Shown: positions 1 through 13,200 of the stretch, in pieces | Position numbering within the stretch: the stretch's first letter is position 1 | How the letters are laid out: each line of letters opens with the position of its first letter | Origin: Halictus rubicundus | Lineage: Eukaryota > Arthropoda > Insecta > Hymenoptera > Halictidae | Assembly: GCF_050948215.1 (NCBI RefSeq) | Contig: NC_135155.1 | Coordinates: 19,061,001-19,125,000, forward strand | Reading direction: 5' to 3' | Length of the DNA: 64,000 nucleotides | Notes under the pieces: model-generated | What the model saw: only the letters and a program-made list of their open reading frames with translations | Database searches by the model: none | Told to the model about the DNA's origin: nothing | Program-made: the position numbers and the translations under genes

Positions 1-490
1 TTTCTTAATGGGTTTCAAAGTAACCTCTTCCTTTTCCTCCTCTTCCTTAGGAAGTCGTTTAGCTGGTTTCAAAGTAACCTCTTCAGGTTTTTCTTCTTCT
101 GGTTTTGGTAATCGTTTGAACGGTTTCAATTTCACTTCCGGTTTTTCCTCCTCCGGCTTTTCTTTCTTAATGGGTTTCAAAGTAACCTCTTCCTTCTCCT
201 CCTCCTCCTTAGGAAGTCGTTTAATAGGTTTCAGAGTAACTTCTTCAGGTTTCTCTTTTTCTGGTTTTGGTAATCGTTTGAATGGTTTCAATTTCACTTC
301 CGGTTTTTCTTCTTCCGGCTTTTCTTTTTTAATGGGTTTCAAAGTAACCTCTTCCTTTTCCTCTTCTTCCTTAGGAAGTCGTTTAGCAGGTTTCAAAGTA
401 ACTTCTTCGGGTTTCTCTTCTTCTGGTTTCGGTAACCGTTTCGCAGGTTTCAATCTGATATCAGCTTTCTCTTCTTCCGGTTTTTCTTTT
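1..490 (-). repeat. three-copy 162-bp (54-residue) tandem repeat in PEVK exon
   Basis: The segment aatgggtttcaaagtaacct starts at 7, 169 and 331, an exact 162-bp step. Each unit encodes KEEVTLKPIKKEKPEEEKPE, a VKLKPFKRLPKPE block and an EEVTLKPAKRLPKEEEE block. Copies differ mainly at silent Glu/Lys codons. The array may continue left of the window. Confidence 0.92.
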
Positions 491-3400
491 CTTACCGGTT
501 TCAACGTAATTTCCTCTTCAGATTTTTGTACCGTCGGCACTTCTTCCTCAGGTTTTGGTACCTCTTCGATCTGAACTGCTTCTGGTACTTTCTTTGCTTT
601 CTTACCACGGCGCCATGGTAGTTCAGTTTTCTCTTCTGGGGCTTCCCCATTTTCTACAGTTTCTGGTTTCTCTAATTTTACGGGTTTAAGAGTCACTTCT
701 TCTGCCGTTTCTTCCTCTTTCGGTAATTTCTTAACCGGCTTCAGAACAACTTCCTCCTGTTCAATCTTTTCATCAGGCTTCTTCCCTCGTTTGGTAGGCT
801 TCAATACAACAGCAGAGAAGTCTTCAGTCTCAGGTTGCTTTTCAATTTCCTTCACGACCTTCTCTTTCTTCGGTTTACGCCAACTGACTGCAGATACCTC
901 TTGTTGCTCCTCTTCAACTTTCTTCTCTTCGGTAACCTCTGGCGTAACGTCTACGGACTTCTTCTTGCCTCGTCGCCATGGCAACTCCGACACCTCCGTT
1001 GGCTTTTCTTCCTCCACTTCCGGTTTCAATGGTTTCTCCACCGGTTTCAACTTGATCTCCTCCCTCGATTCCTCTTCTTTCGGGAGATGTTTCACCGGTT
1101 TCAAGGTGACTTCCTCTTTCTCTTCCTTCTCTTCAGGCCTCTTGCCGCGTTTCACAGGCTTCAAAGCCAGAGATTTGAAGTCCTCGACTGTTTCCTCCTC
1201 TCTCTTCCTCACTACTTTGTCTTCGACAGTTTTAACTTCTTCCGGTACTTTCTCAACCGGTTTCTCCTTTTCGACAGGCTTCTCTTCCGGTTTCTTCGGT
1301 TTCGGTTTCCGGCGCCAGGACACTTCCGATACCTCTGTCGGCTGTTCCTCTTCCGGTCTCTCTTTCTCCACTTCTTCGGGTTTCGGTTTCTGGAATGGTT
1401 TCAATTGAATTTCTTCCTGTGGTTTCTCGTCGGGTTTGCGTTTCGGAATGGGTTTCAGTTGTACCTCCTCTTTCTCCTCTTCTTCCCGTGGAATGCGTTT
1501 TACAGGCTTCAGGACTATCTCCTCTGGCTTCTCTTTCTCTTCAGGTGCCCGTTCGCGTCTGACTGGTTTCAGCGACACCGATTTAATGTCTTCAACCGGT
1601 TCCTCCTTCTTCTCGGGTATCTTTTGCGGCACTTTCTTGCCTCGAAGCCAAGGAACCGTCGTTTCCGTCGGCTTCTCCTCCTCTTCAGGCTTCTCTTCCG
1701 GCACTTCGGGTTTCTTCTTCTTCCCTCGTACCCATGGAACAGGCACTTCCTCTGTTGCCTGTTTCTCAGTCGTCGTTTCAGTCTTTTTGATGTCGAGAAG
1801 AGACGTGTCATCCTCCTCTCGGTAAGGTGCTTTCTCCGTTGGTTTCTTCTTGCCTCTCGCCCACGGTACCGGTACTTCTTTCTGCTCTTGCTTCTCTTCA
1901 ACGTCTCTCTTCACGTCGAGCAACGTTTGATCCTCCTCCTCGTGATACGGCGCCTTCTCCGTTGGTCTCTTCTTGCCTCTCGCCCACGGTACCGGTACTT
2001 CTTTCTGCTCCTGTTTCTCTTCAACGTCTCTCTTCACGTCGAGCAACGTCTGATCCTCCTCCTCGTGATACGGCGCCTTCTCTTTCGGCTTTCTCTCTTT
2101 CCTCCAACTGACAGCCTTCTCCACCTTCTCTTCCTCAATCCTCTCGTCTTTATCGATCTTTAACAGCCGCGTGTCTTCTTCTTCAACAAACTGAGTCTTA
2201 TCGACCACCTTTTGCAGGTCCACCTTCTCCAAAGTCTCCTTCGTGATTTGTTTCTTCTGCGTTTTCGTCGGTTTCAGAGTAACCTCTTCCACTACTTCCT
2301 TCTGGACTTCCTTTTGCTCGACCTTGGTCTTCTTCAAGGTAACCCTCTCCTCGGTCCAAGGCTTCGATTCCGGCTTCTTCTCAACAACCTCGGGTTTCTT
2401 CTTCACCTTCTTGTCAACTTGAAGAACCTCCTCCGATGTTACTTCGAGAAGAGTGGTGTCGTCCTTTTCGACGTACACACCTTTCTCTTCGGGTTTCTGC
2501 GGTGCTTCCTTCGGGGTTTCTTTAGGCACCGGCTTCAAGTCCACGCGATCGAGACTCGGTTTCTCGATTTCTGGTTTCTCCGGTCGCGATGGTTTCAACT
2601 CCACCGTCTCGATCGTCTCTTTAGGAGTTTCTTTCTTTTGAGGTTTGGTCTTCTTCAGGGTTACCATCTCTTCCGTCCAGGGCTTAGGCTGTTCTACCTT
2701 CTCGGTCGGTATCGACTCCTTCCTCGTTTTCTTGATCTGCGTGTCTTTGGTGACGTCAAGCAACGTTGTGTCTTCCTGCTCGACGTAGTCCACCTTCTTG
2801 GTGACCTCTTCTATCGTCTCTGCTGTGGTCTTCTTCGTCACTGATTTCAGATCCACTGTTTCAAGACTCGACTTCCGGATAGGCGCTTTGGTAATCTTCG
2901 ACGGTTTCAACTCAACGGCTTCGATGGTCTCCTTTTCAACTTCTTTCTTCACATGCGCCGCTCTCTTCAACGTGACCTTCTCCTCTGTCCAAGGCTTGGG
3001 CTGCTCAGGCTTCGCTTCGATCTTCTCTTTCCTCAACTTCTTCACCTCTTCGGTTCGAGATACATCCAACAGAGAAGTGTCCTCCTCTTCAGCGTACTCA
3101 GACGTTGTCACCTCTGACTCTTTAGTCACTTGTTCAGTCACTGTCTTCGGAACTGGCTTCAAGTCCACCTGCTCCAGACTAGGCTTACGAACCGGTGTTT
3201 TGCTAATCTTGGATGGTTTCAACTCAACCGTCTCCAGAGTTTCCTTCTCGACTTCCTTTCTCAAAGGCTTTGCTTTCTTCAGCGTGACCTTCTCCTCAGT
3301 CCAAGGCTTAGCTTGCTCGACTTGCTTCTCCTCGATCTTCTCTTTCTTCACCTTCTTTATTTCTTCGGTTCTCGATAGATCCAACAGGGAAGTGTCCTCC

Positions 3401-4229
3401 TCTTCAACGTACTCAGATGTTTTAGTGATCTCTCCGGTGACCTTTTCTGTCGCTGTGGTCGGAACCGGTTTCAAGTCCACTCTTTCCAAGCTCGACTTCC
3501 TGATCTCCTTCTTCACGATCTTCGAAGGCTTCAGCTCGACGGACTCCACGGTCTCCTTAGGGATCTCTTTCCTATCAAGCTTCGCCCTCTTCAGCGTTAC
3601 CTTCTCCTCTGTCCATGGTTTTGGTTCGTCCTTCTTTCGCTGAACGTCTTCGTCCACTTCTCGAGTGGTTTTCAGAAACCTCGTGTCCTCTTCTTCGGTG
3701 TAAACTTCGTCCGTAGTCTCTTCGAGACGTGTTACCTTCTCTTCGGTCCTGATCTCCTTCGTCACGTCTTTCAAGACGGGTTTCAAGTCGACAGGCTCTA
3801 AGCTGGGTCTCCTGATCTCCTTCTTCTCAATTTTAGCCGGTTTCAGTTCGACTTCCTCTAACTTTTCCTTCGGTAGTTCTCGAGGCACGTGAGGAGTCTT
3901 CTTCAGGGTTACTGCCTGCTCCGTCCATGGTTTCACTTGGCTCTCAGCTGCTTGCAGCTTGTCCAAGGAAGTGTCACGGGATTTTGGCTTTGCTTTCCGC
4001 CATGGCGTTACGCCGGCGGGTCGAGGTCGACGATGCACCCGCCCTTTTCGCCAAGGGAGAGATTCATCGCCGGGTGCTAATGGTATTTCTAATGGCAATC
4101 CGTTCTCATCCAAGGGCAATGGTTCCAGGACCACGCCCTCGCCTGTTCCTAAACCTGTGTATGGCTTTTCCCCGGTTTTCGCTCCGGGCCCTGCTTCCAC
4201 AGGAACTTCGTAATAACCACCTTTCCTTT
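1..4229 (-). CDS. sls: sls exon 40: PEVK-like elastic spring, runs off window
   Basis: Residues 4851-6260, open throughout. Acceptor ATATTGCAG|AA joins exon 39 in frame (A|AA = Lys). It opens with a unique Gly/Pro-rich lead (GGYYEVPVEAGPG, PWRKGRVHRR). A six-copy repeat follows, with core motifs KPWTEEKVTLK, VELKPSK, VDLKPV and EEEDTSLLD. Then come PVPWARGKKKPTEKAPYHEE repeats, and finally Lys/Glu/Pro/Val-rich repeats such as EEVTLKPAKRLPKEEEEK. No cysteine-based fold or Ig signature is present. The composition (Pro, Glu, Val, Lys, Thr, Leu) is that of a titin PEVK segment, which acts as an entropic spring in the I-band. Long open frames on the opposite strand here are only shadows of this low-complexity exon. 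Confidence 0.95.
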
Positions 4230-7200
4230 CTGCAATATTCCGAGAGTCCAAGTAATTTTATTGTTTTATTTCGTTTAAGCTATTCGCTGAAACGACACTC
4301 TGGGAGAAAAAGCTTCAAACCATGCTGTACAATGCGACATACGGACACAGGTATGTTTTAACTATAATTGAGAATAAAACGAAACTGTTAATCTTCATAG
4401 ATGAAAGTTATTTGGAATCTTTTCTTTTCTGCTTTAACACGTATCGAACCAAATGACTAATATTAGTCATGACTAGACTGTGGATTTTATACGTTTATGA
4501 CAAAAATTTCTTATTTGTTCGTTTAGTTTTAACAGTTACATTTTATTCGATTAATAAAAGTTCTGGAGCATCATATACTTTTGATGAAATATTTAAAGGT
4601 AAAATATAATAGTGAGGAGTATTTGTTTAGTTAGTATCATTTCGGGAATTCCAAGCAGGATAAATATAGAAGAGAAACTACAGAGCAAAATAAATGCTCC
4701 CGTTTCATTAAAACTGTCTTGTACTCTCAACAACATAAAAGTTTCTTATATACATAAAAATGTATAGAATAATAGTTTCAGTTATTTGAAATAGTAGTTT
4801 CAATAATCAGACGCCGAGGAGTGTAAACATAAGACGGCTCGGGTATATCTCCTGCACGATACAAGACGCTGGCAAGACCCGTGTTGTTGACAAATATCGA
4901 GAATTCACTGTAATGGTTTTATATTACTTCATTAAATTCTGGAAAATTAATGCGAGTTCAATATTAAGAGAATTGTATAATTGAACCACTTACAAGTTAA
5001 GTAAAGTTTGACGAGGAAAGTTCGAAACACAAAGTTTATAATTTTGTAATATTTGATACAAGCATTTAATACAAATGACTGTTACATGTTCCATTATGGG
5101 AACATTTTTATTTTAACTTGAAATTATATATTGTAATAATAATAGTATCGAAGGAAATAAAATTATGTAGCAGCATTATCCAAGAGATTAAAAGCACATA
5201 TTGCTTATGAATTCAGTACTTGACATGTGGGTAGATATTCAATATTTTCGGATGTGGTCTTCAATTATACATAAAGTGGACATTGTAAGACGAGTCACAT
5301 GTTTAAATAGTGACAAATAATTTGCTGAAATTACGTGATCTTTGATAGTTCCCAAATTTCAAGAACAACGGTTTATTGTATGAGACGTCCGAGTGACATG
5401 CCAGCTGCGATCGCTTCCAAGGATCTTTTATTACCACTATTAATTTGCACAGTAGCAAACAATAAATTGATTAAATTGATCCATTGTAACACAATGTTGT
5501 GTTATCGGTCCTGTTTACATTTATACTGTCATACAAAAGCAAAGTTCACCGTTCTAGAATATAAATATCAAAGAAACTGTAGATCATTATGTAAATTTGT
5601 GTTTGGTAATTTCAATAAGAATCAATTATGCTTTATAAGAACTCCGAATGGAGCAGCATTTTTCATTGAAATTGATCAAACATTCAAGCATAGAGATCTA
5701 TGAGAATAAGTTCTATAAATATATGAAATTCGTGTTCTAATAATAAGTAAGTCAGGAAGTAAATGAGCAAATATTAAACACTGTCTGGAATATGATTTCG
5801 AATGTGCACGTGTGCGGTAAGCCAATATATCACTGTTAAGATGATAACTGAGAATGTGCAGAGAAACTCAGCACGTGATGCATCATACAACTTGTCAAGA
5901 GCAGAACAATATCTGGGTACCCTATAAATTTCTCTTCCTCACTTCGGAGCATGTGTAAATGCACTTGAAAATGTCTGTTGCACAATTTTGGATAGAAGGT
6001 TTGTGGAGCGGGGCCAAATCAACCTCGCAAAAGAGAAATCAAGGCAAATCGCCAGAGGATTGGCCTTCGGAAACGATGGCAAATGATAACCTCAAACAAA
6101 TATGACGATGATACGATTTCTATCAAAAATAAACTGTGGCACGGTCTCTCTGGTTTTCACGTAAACAAAATCATTTTTCCTTTAACATAACCCAAATTTA
6201 TCGTAATATTATTTCTTCCAATTTTCATCGTCAATTTCAAACACGATTTCAAAGAAACGATACAGATTTAATGTTTGGACAAGTAAATAATTTTCATAGA
6301 CTATTATGAAATTAATGTTATGAAACTTATACGTGCATTAGTACCTTATTTTTTGCAGTAAAATTCGAAGTTTATTCACGAGTCATTTTATTGTGTATAC
6401 ATGTTTTGAGTATTTCGCAATTTCCAATTACGTACTGTGATTACAGCAGTTTCTTCAAGAGAAAAACGTACATTAAAGAAATTGATAAATTATATAATTA
6501 TACATGTACATATGAGCAGTAATTGCTTAAAACTTTTATAAGTCTAAATAATGTTTGTATAAGTATAAAGGCTAAATCTGAAGGCAAATAACATGAATCA
6601 GATTAAAAACTATTTCTTATATGGATACTTATGTATTGTAATAATTATTCCTAAAAATGAGAACTTTATCCATTACTGAATTTAATAATAATTAATTTCT
6701 GTTTTCTCTTCAATACTCAATACAGCTGATATTAAATGCAAGAACGGGAAAAATATTTTAAAGTACAGAGAAGTTTAGTGAGAAAATAGAGAATATTCGC
6801 TGGCACGTGAGATGTTTTCCCGGACACTAATTTTGAATTCCTTATATAACATGAAAAGCATTCTTACGCATAATTTTCTCCTCGCGCGTGTTCATACATT
6901 TCACGTAAGGTAGCAGAAGCAATTTATTTCTCTAAATAAATTCTTTTCGAGAATTTGAGATTTTTTCTTTGCACGTAAAGGAAAGATATCCACGGACCAC
7001 ATGAAGGTCTGCGCTGAAAGGTTTCGCGCAGATGAGTGCATTTGTTTCTTTTTTATTCTCAGCAGGAGGTTGCGGGCGTAATATCAACGAAAGAACACTG
7101 GTCTCAACCTCGCGTGCCTTTATTTTTAAACACGACGAAAAACAGACGATTCGTCATACGTGGGGCAGAATCCAAACGAAATTTTTCAATCTTGTTTTTT

Positions 7201-10200
7201 CAAATGTATTTTTACATTGGTCACATTCATCACCGCCTTCGACCGATGAATAATAGAATTAACATCGGTGGCAACTTGTTTTTCTCTTGGCAGTCTTCGT
7301 GAATCGAAACAAACAATATATTGAAAAAATCGTGGAAATCTGTTACGCTACGAATAAAAGATTAAGAATTTCAAAATTCACTTGTTTCATGCTGTTCTCG
7401 GTTAGTAAATTCAAATTCTTTCGTCTCATATTATTGTGCATCAGTAAATGCACACATTTTCACGGTAAAATACTTTTTTTATTGCTGCTGTTTTGGTTCT
7501 GGTGAAATTTGAACATTATATTTTCAGACGAAATCAATTTTAACTGAAGTATGAATAGTGAACCAACAAAAAAATCTACTAAATTATTTTTTTTCTATCT
7601 CATTTTGACATTGATAAATGTCAAGTAAAGCAAAATTTCAAATATAAATTTATTCAGAGAAATTCTGGAAAGTGTGGTAGATTTTGAAATGTTCAAGCAT
7701 ACATACGCTACATTAAAGTCTCTTGATTTTGGTTTAAGTAAATGAAATTTAATACGATAAAAGTGATAGTTGAAAATTCCGTTATCCGAACAGTTTTGTC
7801 TCCCTACTACTGTACAATAATATAAGTAGACTGGATTTTGCAAAATAAAATAAAAATTCCCCGAACACGAAACAAAAGTCACTTAGGAATTTGTTTAATA
7901 ATTCTAGAAGGTTGGAATCTTTTTACTGTTTCTAATTGTAGCTACTCATTTTTGTCACGAATGTATAAAATCCACAGTCTAAATGTAAGCAGACCAGTAT
8001 CGATTCTATTGTATTGTATGCTGCTTTCTAGAAATGGTCAAATAAACGCGAACAAGCAGAAACGAAATGGAAAAAGTCGCGAAAAAATTATGTGGAAGAG
8101 CGAAACGAATCATCAGTAGTTAAAATATCAATATATTTCAGCACGGTTGTCTAAAATTCAGGTATATATTCGTATGTCCCTAAAAATCCCGTGGAATCGG
8201 AACCCTCGGCGAGGCCAAGTCCTCCTTGAAGAGCAACCAACGCGGAAGTTCGTCTAGCATTCCGAGCTCGCTAATAACCACGTCGGGTCATTATTCTAGA
8301 GGAACGAGGTGGCGGAGATGGCCGTGCCGCGGTTTCCCACTTAAAATGCAAAAACTCGAACCGCGGGGCCAGTGGAGAGTGGGCAGGCAGCGGTGATGCA
8401 TGCACCGGGTCGGGAACGGGCGTCCCGACGCCGAGGAACATCGTGGTGGGGAAAAACTGGCGTCAGACGCCACACACCACGCACACCTCTACCCCAACAG
8501 CTTAGTCTAGCCTTAATAGTCATCCACTGGAAGCCGGAGACGAACATCGAGCCGACCGGTCTCAGGATAAAACCGATCTTCCCGGACCAGCCGACTTTTT
8601 CTCCCGATTTTGACAGTGATATCGAAGTGCTACCAAGTCGCGGTGAAGTGTCAGTGCTCGTTCCTCGGTACAGTGAAACGACGACATTTGACAGTTGGCT
8701 GCCTTCGATCGGACCGTATCCACTTCGAGTCTCGATCCCGGTCCGATCGAAGTGCAGCCTCGTTCGAACTGGACACGTGTGACCTCGAGCTGGTGTCGAG
8801 TGTCGCGAAGGTGGTGCATCGATCTCTCATTCATCTCTCGAAGAAGATCTATCCCAGAGTCTTGGATCGACGTTCGACTGACAGTTTCGCCGGTGTCGAG
8901 TTCCGTGCTTTTATTCCGTAGCCGGTGTCTTAACCACTTTCGACGAGGGTTCGCTCGATTAATTGCGCTTTTATATTTATTTCTGTCGCAGTGATTAATC
9001 GCCGTCGAGCGACGAGAATGACACAATTGACTCAACCTCGTAGGCCGGGATGAGTAGATTTCTTTTTTCTTCGCGGGCAGTGAGTCATTTCACGAGCGAG
9101 ACGAAGCTTTGTTTACCGTATTCTCGTCGCTCGATGGGGAAGTGAGACAGAGACACGCTTGTAGAGGGTGACACAGAGATTTTATTCGATGATTCACGGA
9201 CGATTGGAGTGGTCATGTACAGAAATAAAAATAAAATCGGAACGTTTAGCGCGCCGAGGCTGTCCCTGACCTTCTTCTTCTTCCCTTTGCTGCGTTGATC
9301 CTTCCTTTCTTTCCTCGCGGTCTCTCTTCGGCTGCCAGTGATTTTCTTTGCCAGCGATCAACAGGGAGTCAACTGTCGTCGTACCACAAAAATTGTAACG
9401 TTCCGGTCTCAAATAAAGTACATTCGAAATTATACAATCGAGGTTATACTGTAAACCCTGTAAATCCGAATTAAATTGAAAATCCTAATTTCCGTGGGTT
9501 CGGGTGAGAGGCGATCGAAAGACCAGAAGGTTACGTAAGGCTGTTTATTTATCGCAAGCTCGAGAACCGACGAGTGTTGTCCTCGCAGGAGGAACGTTCC
9601 TAGAATCCGCCGATCGGGATTTCACTTGCTGCATCTAGTCGAAAGCCAGAAATAATTCCTTCCCGCCTTCCAGAGTGCGCTGACACGCGCCGACACGCGC
9701 TCCACGGTATTATTTCGAGCACGGCTGAATCACTGGCAGCTGGGACGGCAGAAATAGTCGGGCTTCGTCGGGCCTGCCTCCTTCTGAACACCGGTGTCGA
9801 CGAACAGTGGGGGTGGTCGAGGACCGAAAGACTGAAGGTGAACCACGGAAAGAAGAAGGTCCCAATGATTCACCCGCGTTCTTTTTCAACGACGGACAGA
9901 AGCTGCGACGCCTTGGCAGTTGTCTTCGATGCTTCAGGTGGTCGCTCTTCAAGGTCGTCGCTGTACCGCACCGCTCCGGGACCAGGGACTTTCTTTCTCG
10001 GACGCTTTCTTCGCGACTTAACCCCCCCCCCCCGGCGCCTTATAATTAGACTGCGGATATTTAGGCATTTATGAAATTTACAGGAACATTCAAGAAATTA
10101 CACCTTTTAATCGGGAATGGCGAAGTCGTCATTTGAATTCGCTATTACTCTTCGGAAACTGTTTATTTACAATACAACGAAGAATTCTTTCATTTTAACG

Positions 10201-13200
10201 TATCATAACATCCACGTTGGTCATCTTGGTTTGTCATCTTAATTTTACTCGCTTTTTATTGCGTCTTCGTGACAGTTCCTCAGCAAGAAGTCACCCAGTT
10301 AGAAGGTTAAGGATGTCAATATTCCTGATTTACTAAAATGATTGAAGTAGGAAAGAACGTGTTCGTGACTTTTACTTTATTTCGCATAAATATCCACAGT
10401 CTAATATTTTTGCAAATTTTCGAAGGAGTTTATTTGTGATAATGACGACTTACGTTCTAGTAAATTCATTCGAATAAATGGCAACGGAATTCTTGATGAC
10501 GGTGAAGAATATTATCCTTCCATATTGTCCTTGATACCATTCGATTTAACTATTCGCTATATAATCTCGTTTCATTTAGAAAATATATTTGAAATGAAAT
10601 GTAAAATTTTGATTGACTTTGAGCGTCTCTGAATTTCAGATGATTATTAAAAAAGAATTCGATGCATATTCAACAGTAATAAAAATCGTATTCCCTGGTT
10701 TGCATCAACCTATTTTGCACGAGTAACTGTGACAGTTTTATAATAAGCACACAATAAAACCATAGGCATCTCTTTCGTCGCTGGTAAATAACAATGAAGC
10801 GGTGTCGAAATAAATCATAACGCAGGGGGTTAAAATAATACCGGGCCATCTGGCAATCATAATCTTTCTTAATCATTTTGGCATCTCTCGAATTCATTAC
10901 GCACAGGATCTCAGTCTCCTAGCCAGACTACGGATTGTGCAAATTCCCATTTTAATGGACAAATTTCAAGAAAGCGACGCGTTCAGAAGCACTTGATTTA
11001 GGGTAGAACTGTTTCTACCTAACCTAAAATTGTTCTATCAAAACTGGTGCCGTTCTTTCGGGAACTTGTGAGTCATGCGCAAACATCCTGCTCATAAGTT
11101 TTAGTTGAACAGCTCTGATCTCATGATGCTACAGGGGATTGTATGCTTGAAATAAATTCATAAGCCTGTAAGAAGATGAACGGAACCGGTGATTAATTCC
11201 GTTGGTCTTTGCCCAGCTTAGAGACAAGCCTTATTTATGGCAGGGTCTCGCGTGCCAGGTGTTTTCGTGGATTTTTTCGGCGCTGCTGCTTTTCGTGGAG
11301 CTATCGCAATTGAGCCCGCGATCGGCCAGAATCCAATTAGAATGATCTCTCGCGGTTATGGCGACCGGTGACTGTGAGAAAGGCCTCGCGGATTGATCGT
11401 ACCCGTTGGCCCGTGAAACTGCGCTCCAAATCGCGGCGACCCGACTCGTCTACCCCCTTCGCAATTAATTAGACAGATGGCCGAGATTAACGGGCCGGAT
11501 TCATGGTCTAATTTTGCGTCGAGTCGCCGACAAGACGCTCTGGTTCTCCTAGTTGATGAACAACGTTGCCGAAGAACGCAGAAAAACTGGAGAAAACGCC
11601 GTTCCGGGCACTGAACTGCAGATCTGCAGTCGTGGCAGCCATAGCTAAATCCGTTTATTTATTTCCCCCCTTTTCTCCGAATTGACCCTTTCGTTAAATT
11701 TAATATAAACAACTAATAATTTAGATTGTCCTCTAAAATATCATAATGTTTCAGTAGAACTTTTATAATTCCAGGCCAAAATGATCCCGACATCTGCCAT
11801 TTCAGGATTAATTCTCTGAATCGAATTTGAATCGTTACTTCACATTTTAACAATGAACCTACCACGGCCAACGATCGGATATTTATTTCACAATTATTGT
11901 CATTTTAAAAACGTTTTCCACGATACGATTGAATTCACATAAAAGTCACACGAACTCCGAATATATTTAGTAACCCTTTTATTCTTCGTAGATGCTGTAA
12001 AAATTTCGTCTGCTTAATGCCAGGTTTAAAAATTAATTTTTGTTGCAACATATTCGAACGAATCTTCATTTGAAAGTTTGCGTTCTGGTTTATAAGGATA
12101 CTTGTATGAATATCCGCAGAATAGTAATTTCTGTGCCGGTCACGCCAGCCTTTCCGCGACGATGAACTTTTAGGTCTACGTACTTGTTGCTCGGCGAAGA
12201 ATGGATAATTATATAGTAGTGTAGACTTAAGACGTCTCTGCATGAAATTTCTTTCTGTATCAAAAGATAAATTTCTACTCGTTGATTTTTTGGCGTTTGA
12301 AATTTTAGAATTTTTTGTCGTAGTAACCGGATGCTACTAAAATATTAGCGAACTAGTTTTATCGGAACAGAAAATGTCTTCATTAAATGTCTAGATCGTG
12401 AAATGCTCTAATAATTTAAAAAAGCAGTTTTATCCTCAAAGCGGTCTAACCTAAAATCATCGTTTATCCTTCATTTGAAAAATAAGCAATGCAGCAACAG
12501 AGAAAAATAATCTATAACGGAGATACCTGCAAAGTAAACTTCCATTCTATTTTTTAAAAGCGGAACGTTTAGAGCATGGCTGCCATAAAGTAATCGTTTA
12601 CCGTAACGTTGGAAATCAGGGGTCCGGGTAGCAATGAATTGCAGTCTAACTTTAGAACAACCTTTGGTAAGGTAATATTTTACCCCAATTTCTAGAAGTA
12701 GGCAGACTAATTATAAAGAATCATCCTCTTTTAGAACAGACCGTTTCAAAATTTTCTGAAAACGACCACGGCTCGTGTGAAAGTTTTGCTTTCGCGAAGA
12801 GAAGCAAGTATAACCACTAACTGTGGATTTTATGTATTTCTGACAAAATTGAACAGAGGGAACAAAAATGTTGGAAGAATTTAAAAATATTTTTATATTA
12901 TGAAACCTATTCAGAAAGAAAATAAATTTCTATTTTAATCTATCTTGGTGCAATTCAGGTAGAAAATTGTTATTTTGCATAGAAATCCGTAGATTGGTGA
13001 TTACAAATGATTTAGTGTCCCTTTAACGTAAATCTGCTCTAACATAATTTTGCATAATGCATCTTCTAAGGCAACTTGTGAAGAGCGTTCCAAATTGGAA
13101 AATTCTGACAAATATTCGAGAAATTGATGCGACCTACCAATGACATTATTGATACCATATTATAGTTTTGTATCATACTTAAAAAAATTAAAAAAATGGA

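Noticed and set aside
8..4213. Many long plus-strand open frames (up to 442 codons) rich in Ser/Phe/Leu.
   Set aside because: They are antisense shadows of the low-complexity PEVK exon; a continuous minus-strand frame with PEVK composition explains the sequence.
8562..9035. A 157-codon minus-strand open frame in the long intron.
   Set aside because: Overlaps competing plus-strand frames in CpG-rich DNA, with no domain and no splice context joining it to sls in frame.
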